Made by a program: the position numbers and the translations under genes. This document shows positions 34,698 to 47,039 of a stretch of DNA of 64,000 nt, piece after piece (the stretch's first letter is position 1; every line of letters starts with the position of its first letter). The stretch is from Camellia lanceoleosa (lineage: Eukaryota > Streptophyta > Magnoliopsida > Ericales > Theaceae): contig CM045761.1 in NCBI GenBank assembly GCA_025200525.1, positions 96,200,182-96,264,181 on the forward strand, in the 5' to 3' direction. The notes beneath the pieces are model-generated. The model ran no database searches and was not told the DNA's origin. It was given only the letters and a program-made list of their open reading frames with translations.

Positions 34698-37600
34698 TGT
34701 GACACCCCAAAAATTAGGAATATCAAGGAATGTATTAACAAATAAATACATGGTTTACCTAAGGTTACAAGTCCAGGAAACGTCACTAATGAGTCCGTTA
34801 ATAGCCAAGTAAGATCCTAGGAAGATCAGAGGAGTCAATATAGTTTTCCTTCAAAGTTCAACCACCTTTGATAGCAGTGCTACCTTTTTGACAGATTTTA
34901 ACAATGGTATTAACACAAGATCTACATGAGTCGAGAAAAAAAATAAAGAGTAGTTAATACAAAAGACATGTATAGATATAATAATTACAAAGTCATGTCT
35001 TAGATACAATAGGATATTTATCACTTAAAATCTTAAAACATGTTTACAAAACTAGTTTCTAATTCTCCTAAGGTAGCCATGTGTCCTCAAATGATTCAGA
35101 TTCGCCTTTGACCGATCCAATAGTCTTCAATACCTGGCATGAAATGCCATGAGCTTTGGATGCCTAGTAAGCGCACACACACCACGTCCTTTTTTCCAAA
35201 TTCAATACACAATAATGGCATGATTATAATATAAAGTGGAAGAAATAATCAAGCAAAGCTTATAATAAATTTCAGTTCTCAAGAATAATGGTCAATCAAG
35301 TTAGTTCTAGGCAACTCCACGCGGAATGTCATTTCTATCCAACCACTAACATTGGCCATGGGCAATCCTGACTCCCTTTTGGTTAAACAAATACCAATGC
35401 GTCATTTACCGCACAATTACCAATGATGCCCATGCACCTAGGTTACATACCAGAGTGGTGATATCATGGTCTACCCCAAGGGAACGGGCTTCCAGGGATA
35501 CTCTCCCTACGTGAGACCCTCACTGCCATTCTTATACCTCTCAATTCTATTAAGTAGCCAGAATACCTCCCATGCCACGTTAAGGTTCGAAAACACACTT
35601 GCGCAATACTTAACCCCTGAATAGGGAACACATCGCACCAATCAATACTTGAAATCAACATGTCATTATCTCATAAAATTTTCTTTAGTGATTGAAACCC
35701 CAATACCACCCTTATTAAGTTTTTCGTTAAATTAGGTGTATTATAAGGTTAGAACAACAATTGAAATAACATTTACTACACAAGCACATACATTTTAGGA
35801 CAAAAATATGAAGAGATACAACCAAAACATACATAGATGTCATACAAAAGCTTGAACAATCAATAAGAGGCACAACCAAACAAATAAGAGTGTGAAGCTA
35901 CTAAAATTTACAAATTTTCAAATTAGATTTACTTTAAAGATAACTACCAAAATGGTATTTTTAGATTTTTTTTTTCTTCTGAACTCGGCCTCTTTAGGGG
36001 TTGTAGATAATTTTATCTAGTTTCAAAATCAATTTACAAAAGTGGGATGCCTTTTCTAGATTTTTATTTATTAATGAAATACTCCAGCTATGTCTAGATT
36101 TATCGACCATTACGAAAATGGAATTTTTTTCTCAAATCACTCTTTTTTGATAATTTTTTTCCCCCATGAAATCTAACACTTAAAGAAGGGTTTTGAAATA
36201 AAAATGAGGTTAAGGAGATTTTTTTTGAATGTTTCTAGAATTTTTGTAAGTGGGCTGTAAATATTGGTTTTTTGAGCACAAAGCTTGAAATAAGAGAAAA
36301 AGAAAAAAAAATGGTAACCATTAATAATTTTTTCACTTCTATTGTGATAAATTCATGCTAAATAATGTATATTTTAACTCATAATTTTAGATTCAAGGTG
36401 TACCTTTGGGGATCATGTGAGATAGGTGTAGAAAAAGATAATTTTGCATCTATTAAGAGAAAACACAAGTAAGGGCGGAACAATGCTTAACTCTTATCAT
36501 TTTTAATACAAGAACACCATTAAAACATCTCTGAATAATAATATTTAAAACCTCTAGGAACATGTATTCGAAAAAGAAAATAGAAGGAGAAAGTGTTTGC
36601 TTAATTTTTTTTCTTTTTTTTCCTCTCCTCCACCACCAAGGTTCACTTTCTTCCTCTTCTTTTTCTCCCTCTGCCAAAAATGGTGTGTGTGAGTGTGTTT
36701 GTGCTTCAAAAATGAGGAGAGGAGTGGTGTATTTATAGAATAAATGGTGTGAATTGTCTAAAATGCCCTTGCTTCCAATTCAATTGAATATTTTTTGATT
36801 TAGTTTGAATATAATGGAATGAGAGGTGATTAGGATCTTAATTATGTACTTAAGTTTTGATCTAGTTAGGCTTAGGACTAATTTAATCCATTCTAGTTAC
36901 ATGTACATTAGATATCTATCTATCTATATATATAGCAATATCAATATATTCATTACAAATCTTTTGGTACCAATGTCATAATTTGTTTTTCATGATTTTA
37001 GAAATTATGTTCCATTGTACATCCTATGTGTAGCCTAGGGACAGGGTGGTTGACCATGTGCTTTGGATTTGGAGAGATCATATGTACATTTTGATGTAAA
37101 TTTTGTAGATTTTGCATACAAACAAAGATTGAATTAAGGTACAACGTACATATATAGGTACTAATTTGGGTCAATTTGTAATTCAAGTAAAATGTGAGGG
37201 CTAAGGCCTTAATTTATGAATTTGAACATTTATTTAAGTGTAGTATTTAATTAAATTAGTATTTGGGAATTCAATTTAGTTAAAATTTATTTGTTTTGAG
37301 TAAAATGGCGATTCGTAATGAGAACCGAAAACCTAAGGTTTTGGTTGGTAAATTTATAATTAGAGGGTTAATTAATTATTATTAGGGCTTTTGGAAATGA
37401 TTCCTGAGTTCTTGGGTTTAGTTAGCGTTTGCGGGTTTTCCGTTGGCCTAAGTTTTCAACTCTATAATTAAAATTGAAAACAACTAAGGAATCGATGGTC
37501 CTTATTGAAATAATTCAAAAGTAAGGGTCCAAATAAAATTACCAAGGTTAGGGGCCTTATTATTATTAGAGTGTAGAAATGATTACTAAGTTATCGGGGT

Positions 37601-37743
37601 CAATTAGGGTTCGTACAGGTTTGTTCACGATGTGTCTTTGATTTTAGGGTTAAATTTATGAATAAACGAGGAACTAATTGCTTTATTATAATAACTCAAA
37701 AGTCAGGGACTTAATAGGGTTTACAAAAGCTAGGGGCCTCACA
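34698..37743 (-). mobile_element. Solo LTR E (3046 bp), TSD AACTT
   Basis: On the plus strand it runs from TGTGACACCCC to GGGGCCTCACA. AACTT flanks both sides (34693-34697 and 37744-37748). On the minus strand it ends ...TTTTTGGGGTGTCACA, typical of Tekay/Del-type LTR ends, so minus orientation is preferred. There is no coding sequence and no internal LTR pair. It sits inside the left LTR of element F, five bases from the insertion site of element C. Confidence 0.82.
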
Positions 37744-37753
37744 AACTTGGAAC

Positions 37754-38194
37754 TATGGAAATGTGGTTTAGAAATACTCTTAGATCCTGTAAGACGTTCC
37801 TGATTCTCTGATTGCCACCTGAAAAAAGAATCAACACTCCGGTCAGGGGTGCCGGAATTAGCACTCCGACGAACAAGTTAGTATATGCTCTCGAGTTTGC
37901 TTCTGTCTCAAGGTTACTTAATCTATTCTCACATACCTTTCTTTGGTTAATATTCCTTTTATTTATACTAGTCTCTGGTCCTAGGGGTTGGGCCCACTTT
38001 TAATCCAGCACACAATTGCTCATTCGGCCCTTCTGTCGAATGCCAATTCCCGCTCAGCTTCTTGTACGGCTGATTCCATGGCCGATTTAAATATTTGGCT
38101 TCAGGACCCCCCAGGACAGAGCTGAATAGTATCTGTCCTGATTTCCTTCAAAAGGATTTGGCTTTCCTTAATATAAATTTATTCAACTCCCACA
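37754..38194 (-). repeat. Element C 3' LTR (441 bp)
   Basis: Homologous to 50123-50562. It starts TATGGAAATG where the partner starts TGTGGAAATA, the same outer TG to TA change as in element B. It ends CTCCCACA next to the polypurine tract at 38195-38209. Confidence 0.9.
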
Positions 38195-38864
38195 ATTGCC
38201 CTCCAAACATCCTACTAACGCCATTTAGTCGGCATGTTTGGTCCTAAACTCGGAGAGTAAAAAACACGGCGATGTAGACACCCCATTTTTGACCGCCCTT
38301 AAGACTTGGGCGCTTGATTCCGAACACCCGATGATGAAAGTTACACTGTGCAATCTTTTGAATTCTTAGCGAAGAGATTTGGATTCAAGCTCTAATCCCA
38401 AACCTTGCACCCCATTTTGGCGAAATTATTTTAGACCTCAAAACCCTCTCTTTCAAAATACTTTTGAAAATGCTTCTATGATGTTTGAGGCTCACATTTT
38501 GGTTAAACTGTTGCACTTTTTCGGTAAATCGAGCAAGGACAAAGTGGAAATCAATGAAAGAGAGGTGAACTCTTTGAAAAATCTTTAAAACATCTTGTTT
38601 AGAGGTTTTGAGTTGAAGAAAATTGGAGGCGAGGGAAGAGACCTAGTTGGGGTTGAAGATAAGCATCAATCTAGTTAAGCCAAAACTAAGCAACCTTTAC
38701 TAAAATATGCATATCTTTTAGCAAACTTAGAATTTTGATGTGAAGCCACTTTCATTGGAAATCAGACTTCCGGGGCTTGAATTTAGACTCAAGAATGACC
38801 TGCAAAGGAGTCCGGATGAAGGAGATATGGCTTTTGAAATTGGGCCTGAATGCAGATTTTGAGG

Positions 38865-38995
38865 GACGGCTGGGTCTATGTATAATTGGCCGGGCTTCAC
38901 CGATGCCCGGCCGGGCCTTGTTGAAAACTTTTCCCGACCACTCCTTTTAGGCCCAGCCATGTGTTTTGAGCGTCGGCTGTGTGTTTGGAGGGCCG
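38865..38995. repeat. Cluster of CGGCCGGGC words
   Basis: ggccgggcttc, tgcccggccgggcc and gggccggccgggtc occur within ~130 bp of the solo LTR. A matching cluster lies at 40512-40562. The position equals that of the GGTCGGC cluster in the related copy at 8150-8260. Confidence 0.6.
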
Positions 38996-40511
38996 GCCGG
39001 GTCTAAGTGGCATCAGGTAGACAACTGGCGGGAATTGAACAAATATTTTGGTTTGAAGATTTTTTTTGATATTTTTGGCTCAAATTTTAAAAGTAGAGCT
39101 CCTGCATTTAGAATTCAAGGTTACCAAAAATTCCCAAACACTTTGAAGAGCTAAGAAAGACCTCCTCCCTCTTCCTTGCCTCCTTTGATATTCAAACCTT
39201 TTTCAACAATACATACACAATACATACACCATTGGAGTTTGTTTTTGGAGGATTTTGTTGAGATTTCAAACAAAGTCTCATAAACTTGAGGGTGCTTTGG
39301 ATTAAGTTTGATAAACAACCATACAAACTCTTTGAGGAGGTATAACTCTTATCATCTTTTTCCTTTCTTTTTGCTAATCATCTTCTTCATTTTCCTTGAG
39401 TTTATGCACTGCTGGAGGTGAATAAAAAGGGGCTGAAATTTCAAAAAGTGGAGGGGTTACCCCTCCTTAAGCTTGCTTGTCTAGTTTGTTCTCTCTTATT
39501 GTTGTTCACTTTCTTCACCTTCATGAAGTGATTTTAGCCATTGTTTTTGGGTTGTGTTTGGATTGTTTTTGGACCATTTTCAGAGGCTAAAAAAAATGCT
39601 TTGAGATTTCAAAAGTGGAGGGGTTAGCCACCCCTCCTTAGGCTTGCTTACTAGTTTTAATTCTCTTCTATTTTGCTTACTTTTTTTTGGCTTTTGTAGT
39701 GTAATTTCAGCACTGTTTTTAGCCTTTTAGGGGCTGTTTTGGGGTTGTCATGGCCTTTAAAATTATTCCATGCTTTGGTTAGTTCATGTGTTGTCTCATA
39801 AATTGCATACGTGACTTTTATTGTATTGTTCTAAGCTTTACTTTGCTTTATTTCCATGTTAAGAGTCTCACTCTAACCAATCAACCAACCATCTATCACT
39901 TGTATTTGAGAATGATTTCAACCTATCGAGGTTGCTCGAAACATGTAAGAATGACCTACACTTAATGGCTTAATCTCTTAGGAGATTCATTGTCAACGGT
40001 GTAGCCTTTCTCTCATGTTTTAGAGAGACCTCTCGTTCGACGTTATTTCTTGTTTAGAGGACTTTAAACATCACCATGGACAAATGAACTAATGAATAAC
40101 AAGGCCTAATAAAATTGGTTTAAAATTTGGTTCAACACATTTAAAGAAAATGGCTTGAAAAGCTTGGACTTGGCCGGACGTTATGCCAAGCTTCTTGTGT
40201 CAAGTGTCATCATGCGTCAATCCATGGTGTTTTGATGTTCTTGAAGCGTCTCAGCTTCCCTTTTTGAGTTCATTTCATGACAAAAAGGGAGGGGTGGTCC
40301 ATTTGCATTTCATTTACTGATTTTGTCCAAAATCATGTCTTAAAGCATCAAGCAATCAATTTCTCATTGATGTCTTTAGAAATGATTCCATTCTTCTTTT
40401 GAGGCCTTCCTATGACAGAGAAGAGAGGAAGGGCAAACAGAGCTTGAAAAATGCTCTCTCTGCCCTGTTTCACCTAAGAGCATAGGAATAGAACTATACA
40501 CAAAATCAATG

Positions 40512-40562
40512 CACGGCCGGCCCTTTGAAGGGCCGGCCGGGCTTCAGTGATGCACGGCCGAA
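40512..40562. repeat. GC-rich hairpin cacggccggccc...gggccggccggg
   Basis: An inverted repeat ggccggccctt/aagggccggcc forms a strong hairpin, followed by cacggccg. It is the second GC-palindrome site of this solo LTR. Confidence 0.7.
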
Positions 40563-42325
40563 CCTTGGTGTTTGGTCAGCAAGGCAATTCTGCAGAAACA
40601 GAGGCAATGCCTGAAGGTGGAACAGTGGCAATCTGGGCAGACAGAGTGTCTTTCGAGTGATGTGCATGCGACCTCCATCCAGCTTCCGTAGTGCTTGTAT
40701 CAAATGCATTCAATTGTTTCATCAGCATAATGAATTTTGTTGTATTTTAATTAGTCTAATTAGTTGTTGCTAATTATTTTGAGTTGTAATATTTAATTAG
40801 CTTAGATAGTTAGTTAATTATCCATTCAAGTTTTGTAATAATTAGCTTAATTAGCATAGCTAGTTAGCTTATTTATTCTGACCCTTCTTCGCGAGGGCAT
40901 AATGTTGTAATAAGTGTGCGTGCGTGTGTGTGTGCATGTCTTCTAACCCAACGTCTTTCTCCCTTTTATTTACCCACTTTTGATGGTTAGATTAGGGATT
41001 ATATTTTCAATTAGCATTCCTTATACTCGCATGTTTGCATCTATTCATTTGTCTTGCATGCACCGAGGCTCAGCGCATCATTCAAACTACATTGTTATTT
41101 TAATATCTTATTTGAATACATGTTTATCACATATTGTTCAAATCAATTTGTATGCCATATTAGTAGTCGAGCCTATTAAATTGCATATTGCATGTGTTGC
41201 ATTAGTCATTTAACATAGTTAGGATCATGCATTTTTCTAACTAGCTTTTGTTTTGACTTGGAGTATTCGGTGAGTCTTTGTGCTTTAGCATACTTGCATG
41301 AGTGTGATTGCCATATTGCCATGATTCGCATGCTTGCCATGAGGCTATGTGCTTACTTGCTAAACTGCATGAATGCTTGTGGAAGAAGGCTTGTTGTTTG
41401 AATTGGAACAATTCAACGAATGTGTGTTTTAAGCCTACTTTGCGAAGTGGCAAATCATGTTTTAAGCCCGTCTTGTTTGATGGCAAATCCGTGTTTTAAG
41501 CCCACTTGAGGGTGGAAATGAGTTGAATTTGTTCCAAGTCTTGCGACTGGTCTATACTTGCTTGTGCGCGTCACATAGCAATGTTAGCTAATAACCAGAA
41601 TAAGAACACATAAGGTTTATAAAACATTATATCATGATTAGTAGAGGCCGATCTTTGATCGGATGAGTGGCTGTGCTCATTTTATGACCTTCCCCCATCG
41701 TACCTAAGTTCTCGAGTCGAGGCAACTTTAGTGATGACGGAAATGTAGCCTTTGGCACAAGTCAAGGTTTCCTAAATTTCTCCAAAACAAAATATTTAGG
41801 TGGTGACTCTATATGTGGCAAAGTAGTCTAATTTTGGCATTATTTGATTTAAAATCGATTTTCCAAAACAGTTTACCGGATTGGACTCTTTGGTGTTTAT
41901 TGTTTCACATTGCACTTGTGAGACTAGATTCAGAACCGTGGGAGTCCCAACTGTGAGGCCTTTTTTTCAAACCCTTTCCAAAAGGCGGGGCGCGGAAAAA
42001 GGCAAGTCCACAAGCAGTTACACTCTTTCCAATACTGAAGTGTTAAAACGTCCATGCTTTTTAGAAATCATTATAATTTCTCGCCCCTTCGTACGCATCG
42101 TTCATTTAATGCGATTTGAAACCATGTTGTCCCTTCGAATATATGTTTTTTGAATACACAAGGCTTCTTGGTTGCCTGTCAGCATCCTTCCTTCATTTCA
42201 CGACCTCTGCAACTTCTTCCCATTCCTCATTGTCCTCTTTACTCCTTGTAAGTTCTTCTCTTCTTCATTCCAACTCTCATTTCCTTGTTTGTTTTTAGTT
42301 CAGAGTACTTCCTATTCTGGCTCAG

Positions 42326-43708
42326 ATGGCAAAACACTTGAAAGCCCTTCTTTCTGCGGATCGTGTTTTCGCTTTTTGGCGCCATTTTTCTATTACTGAC
42401 GACATCCATCTGTCATTCGTAGCAGAGAGCGTAGTTGACATGGAGAGGACTGATGCGAGTACAATCATCTTTCCTCTCCTGTTAATCACTGAGGACGAAG
42501 TCTGTTTCCCCTTTCACCTATTTTTGAGGGTCGTCTTTCGCCATTGGGGTCTACTCCCTTCTCAGCCTAACGTAAAACTTTTACCGAATCATAATGGAAA
42601 TTGTAGAATTAAACCACTGTCTTAGGCTCAATCTTGGAATTCTTGCCATTCGACATTGTTATGCCTTGGCCAAATCCTCTGACCGGCAGGGACGCTACTT
42701 TCTTAGGGCTAAAGACACCGATCACCATTTGGTGACTATGCTTGCCAGCTCTGGCAAGCGTATTGACGATATCATGGTTGTTGTTCGAGGCAACTGGGAA
42801 TTCAGCGAAGGTGAAGATCGCCTAGATCCTATGCCTAGACAAAAAGGCAAGCAAGATGGCTGCGTAGGCCCATTTTCCTACGCATTTCTTATAGGTTCAT
42901 TCGGCTTTAGTCCCATGTACTAATCGTTTCAGTTTGTGCAGGTAACGATTTGAAGAAAGTACTTCCTTTGGCCAACGATGTCGTACTTCAACAAGTCAAA
43001 ACAGCGCTAGATTTTTTTGGCCGTCCTAACCTTCAAAAACAAAGGCGAGCCGCCCATATATTGTTGCGATATGAACCTACATACGCCACTTTTTCGGCTG
43101 CGGATCATATTCTGATTCCGAAGGGCGAACAACAGCTCACGGCACTTATTTTCCAGAACTACAAGAACCTTAGGGAAATTGGTGTTGGAGATTCGGATTT
43201 GGAGCAAGGTAAAGTCCGTGACCAGGTAGCTGAACCAAACGAAACCGATTTAGAGGAAGTTGACGTGGCTTTCAACTTGACTTTTGAGGAAGTTGGCCTT
43301 AACTTCCCATCCACTTCATGGCGGGTTGACATAACCTTGGATGACGATATTTTTACTGACTTAAGAGATCTTTCTGGCACAGAACCTGAAGATTTGGCCG
43401 GTGAGTTGCTTGCACAGATGGCTAGGAAAAAGAATGCCGAGATGATGGCAGCTCGAAGAAGGGCCGAGGCTGCCAGGTCTGAGCCCCGACTACCTGTTTA
43501 GACTGACTCTCTTTCTCTGGCTTTGGTTGAGGCTGTAATTTCTCCAACTATTGTTGAAGAAACGGAGCAAGCTATTGTGGAGGAGTCGGTCATTGGCCAA
43601 TTAAACAATCAGTTGGCTGAACAGAGAGGGGAAAAATGCCCCTCCGAGTTTGGGGCCAATCACTCCGAAGAGTTAGTCGATAAACGGCCATGCTTGGAAG
43701 AATCGTAG
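42326..43708 (+). pseudogene. Antisense gene 1 of element C
   Basis: This is the homologue of 15473-17615. It starts at ATG 42326 (MAKHLKALLSADRVF). FPFHLFLRVVFRHWGLLPSQ keeps the Trp that is a stop in B. A frameshift near 42590 moves to the frame with IRHCYALAKSSDRQGRYFL and VVVRGNWEFSEGEDRLDP. The intron at 42856-42941 begins AT instead of GT and ends TTTGTGCAG, followed by GNDLKKVL. An acidic region follows to 43501, then one more segment to 43708. The coiled-coil exon found in B is missing, and the 103-bp array starts immediately afterwards. Confidence 0.75.
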
Positions 43709-43715
43709 GATATTT

Positions 43716-44550
43716 GGAGGCATATTCGGCCCAAATGTGGCATTCATGAATGGGGCTCCGAATTTAGAGACTTTTTGTGTTGGCCAATCGTGACATCTAC
43801 GAAGGGCGCTCCAAATTTGGAGGCTTATTCAGCCCAAACGTGGCATTCACAGATAGGGCTCCAAATTCGGAGACTTTTTGTGTTGGCCAATCGTGATATC
43901 CATGAAGGGCGCTTCGAATTCGGAGGCTTATTCGTCCCAAATGTGGCATTCATGGATGGGGCTCCGAATTTGGAGACTTTTTGTGTTGGCCAATCGCGAT
44001 ATCCACGAAAGGCGCTTCGAATTTAGAGGCTTATTCGGCCCAAACATGGCATTCACGGATAGGGCTCCGAATTCGAAGACTTTTTGTGTTGGCCAATTGT
44101 GATATCCACGAAGGGCGCTCCGAACTCGGAGGCTTATTCAGCCCAAACATGCCATTCACAGATGGGGCTCCGAATTCGGAGGCTTATTCGACCCAAACGT
44201 GGGATTCATGGATGGGGCTTCGAATTCGGAGGCATTTTGTGTTGGCTAATTGTGATATCCACTAAGGGCGCTCCGAATTCGGAAGCTTATTCAGCCCAAA
44301 CATGGCATTCACGGATGGGGCTCCGAATTCGAAGACTTTTTGTGTTGGCCAATCGTGATATCCACGAAGGGCGCACCAAATTTGGAGGCTTATTCGACCC
44401 AAATGTGTCATTCATGGATGGGGCTTTGAATTTGGAGACTGTTTGTGTTGGCCAATCATGATATCCATGATGGGCGCTCTGAATTCGGAGGCTTATTCGG
44501 CCCAAATGTATCATTAACGGATGGGGCTCCGAATTCGAAGTCTTTTTGTT
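43716..44550 (+). repeat. Array of ~8 copies of a 103-bp double unit
   Basis: The repeat alternates two related 50-53-bp monomers. One has ttggccaatcgtgatatccac and gaagggcgctcc. The other has ttcggcccaaacgtggcattcac and gatggggctcc. Identical frames restart every 103 bp (43775, 43878, 43981, 44084). Both monomers keep ccgaattcgga and are homologous to the 53-bp unit of element B. This is a small higher-order repeat. Confidence 0.92.
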
Positions 44551-44679
44551 ACCAAACCATCATTCACAAGACAGGAAAGAAAAGGCATTGCATTAGGAAA
44601 ATGAAAGATGTATACAGCGAAAATTCAAAACAAGCTATCATGCCGTATAAGTTGGCTTAATGATAAAATTTGCGCAAAT

Positions 44680-45780
44680 GTGTGGAATTCCAAGGACGTG
44701 GCAAACTTCTTCTAGCCATGTCTTTGAGCAGATATGCCCCTATTTTGGTGATTAATTCAACCTGATAGGGGCCGTCCTAGTTGGGACCTAACTTTCCGTT
44801 AGCGGGATTCCTAGTAATGGGAAGCACTTTCTTGAAGACCAATTATCCATGTGTATAACAACGCAGTTGTACATGTTGATTATATGATTTAGCGAGTTGT
44901 TGCTGATATCGCGCCATGGAAGCAAGGGCACGGCCTCAGTGTTCTTTAATCAGAGTCAAGTCCAAGGCCAACATCATGTCATTACGGCCCATGTCAAAAA
45001 CCTTTGATTTCAGAGTGGGTAGGTTGATCTCCAGGGGGATGATTGCTTGGGTTCCAAAGCATAGAGCGAACGTTGCTTTCCTAGTGCATCGCCTTGGAGT
45101 AGTGCGATAAGCCCACAACACACTGAGCAGCTCTTCGACCCATTTGCCTTTAGCTTTCTCCAACCTTATCTTGATGTCATCTAGAATGACTTTGTTGGAA
45201 GCCTCCGCTTGACCATTGCTTTGTGGATAAGCCGGCGAGGAAAAGTAGGGCCGAATACCATACGTGTTGCATAATTCTCGGTAGACGCCACAATCAAACT
45301 GGGTGCCGTTGTTTGAGACAAGTGCTCTTGGTATGCCGAATCATGTTATGATATTTTTCCATACGAAACGCTTAATGTTGGCATCTCGAATATGTGTTAG
45401 TGCCTCTGCTTCGACCCATTTTGTGAAATAATCTGTCACGACAATCAGGAGTCGCTTGTTCCCTGGAGCCCGTGGCAATGGTCCGACGATATCAAGTCCC
45501 CATTGAGCGAACGACCAAGGACTAGTGATAGAGTTTAACTCCTCGGCCGGCAGATGAGTTAAAGGGAAAAACTTCTGGCATTGTTCACATTTCTTGACAT
45601 AACACTCGGCATCTGTTTGCATGGTCGGCCAATAGTACCCCTGTGTTACAGCTCGATGGGCCAGAGAACGTTCCCCAGAATGGGCACCACAGCTACCTTC
45701 ATGTATTTCAGCAAAGAGCTCATTGACTTTATCCGGGTGAACACATTCTAAGTACGGCCTAAAAAGGGATTTTTTTTAGA
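44680..45780 (-). pseudogene. Element C integrase and Pol C-terminus
   Basis: The HHCC part (AHSGERSLAH, then CYVKKCEQCQKFF) is intact. The core reads WGLDIVGPLPRAPGNKR (first Asp) and VTDYFTKWVEAEALTH. Near 45318 the second catalytic Asp is replaced: SNNGTQF instead of SDNGTQF. YPQSNGQAEASNK holds the Glu. FALCFGTQAIIPLEI follows. A stop near 45340 also breaks the frame. The enzyme is therefore dead by both stop and active-site change. Confidence 0.85.
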
Positions 45781-45892
45781 GCTTCTCTTGTAGATCCAAG
45801 TAGTATCGCAGGGCTTTGTTTTGCAGTTTGTGTGCTTCTTTCTTATCTATCGGGAGCTACTCTGAGGATAGGAATGCAGCGATAAGGTCTAT

Positions 45893-46537
45893 CTAACTTG
45901 GACCTGGTTCAATCATGTTGATCTGAACTGATTCAGAAGAGGCAATGCTCGGTTCAGGGACAAATCTTACTTCGATTGTCCATTTAATTTCTAAGTCGAT
46001 GGTAGAAGCTAGGCAAGCCAGGGCGTCCGCATGCGTGTTCTGATCCTGGGTTATTTGATTCAATTCATGATGATTGAATTTTGCGAGCAAAGAATTTGCA
46101 ATTTTCATGTAGGTTGCCATACGGTCATTTTTGGCTGCATATTCCCCTTTCAACTGGTTGATGACTAGTTTCGCGTCATAGAAAACAAGTAGACGCCACA
46201 CACCAAGGTGAAGTGCATTCCGTAGGCTGGTTAACAATGTTTCGTATTCAGCCTTATTGTTTGATGCATCGAAGCCCAGTTTGACAGCCAACTCAATTAT
46301 TGCCCCTTCGGGAGTCATGATTACTACGCCTGCCCCGTTACCAAGTTGGTTGGATGACCCATCACAGTACATCTGCCAAATGTCTCTAACATATATTCTC
46401 CAGTTGGGCTTAGGTTGCACTTGATTAGACTTAAAGTCGATGAGGGATCCTGTGAATTCGGCTACGACGTAGGCGAGCACTTGCCCCTTGATGGAAGTTC
46501 TAGATAGAAATTGGATATCATATTGGCCGAGTTCCAA
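45893..46537 (-). pseudogene. Element C second RNase H domain, long open frame
   Basis: A 214-residue open segment begins with LGQYDIQFLSRTSIKGQVLA, then has YCDGSSNQLGNGAGVVI (Asp), SNNKAEYETLL (Glu), FYDAKLVINQLKGEYAAKND (second Asp moved by FYD-A) and ADALACLAS (last Asp). This domain sits between the first RNase H and integrase, as in Tat elements. It is the least damaged domain of the element and is full length compared with element B. Confidence 0.85.
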
Positions 46538-46559
46538 AGCCCATTTCGAAACGCGTCCC

Positions 46560-46904
46560 GATGCTTCTGCGCTACGGAACGCTGACTAGAGGGGGTAGTC
46601 CGTTAGTACCCCAACGGTATACCCCTGAAAGTAATGCATCAGTTTTCTTGTAGCCGTGACGAGAGCAATGATGAGCTTTTCCAATGGAAGATAACGTGTT
46701 TCGACGTCAACCATTGTTTTGCTCATATAGTAAACTGGTCGCTGCTCCCCAAGTTCTTTCCTTAACAGTACGGCACTGACCGCCTGGTCGGATACCGCCA
46801 GATACAAAATGAACGGATCGCCTGCCGAAGGTGTTGCCAAGAGTGGTACTTATCGGAGATATGTCTTCAAGTCGTCCAAAGCGGCTTGGCACTTGGGGAT
46901 CCAT
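46560..46904 (-). pseudogene. Element C first RNase H domain
   Basis: The frame holds DPFILYLAVSDQAVSAVLLR (with the first Asp of the fold), RPVYYMSKTMVDVETRYLPL and LMHYFQGYTVGVLTDYPL. It connects RT to the second RNase H. A stop near 46587 ends it. Confidence 0.8.
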
Positions 46905-47039
46905 TCAAAAGCTTTACCTTGCTGAAGTCTGTGAAAGAATTGTCTGCAGTGATTGGTGGAACGGCTAATGAACTTGTTGAGCGCGACGGCCATTCCCATC
47001 AGCTTCTGAACCTTTTTGACTGACCGAGGAGAGCCAAGT

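Larger units (their letters stand above)
38273..42012 (+). mobile_element. Large solo LTR copy 2 (3740 bp) inside element C
   Basis: It starts TGTAGACACCCCATTTTTGA like the copy at 7456 and ends near 42012 with AAGTCCACA. Shared blocks include ttgtaataagtgtgcgt (~40900), ctttctcccttttattt (~40950), gaggcaacttta (~41718) and aaatatttaggtggtgactc (~41790). The flanks are GGCGA (38268-38272) and AGCAG (42013-42017); element B has GGCGG at the same site, so the divergent pair is likely the 5-bp TSD. It lies between the element C 3' LTR and its antisense gene. No coding sequence is present. Confidence 0.78.

Noticed and set aside
36453..36677. Glu/Lys-rich 74-codon frame in solo LTR E
   Set aside because: Low-complexity purine/pyrimidine stretch inside a non-coding LTR.
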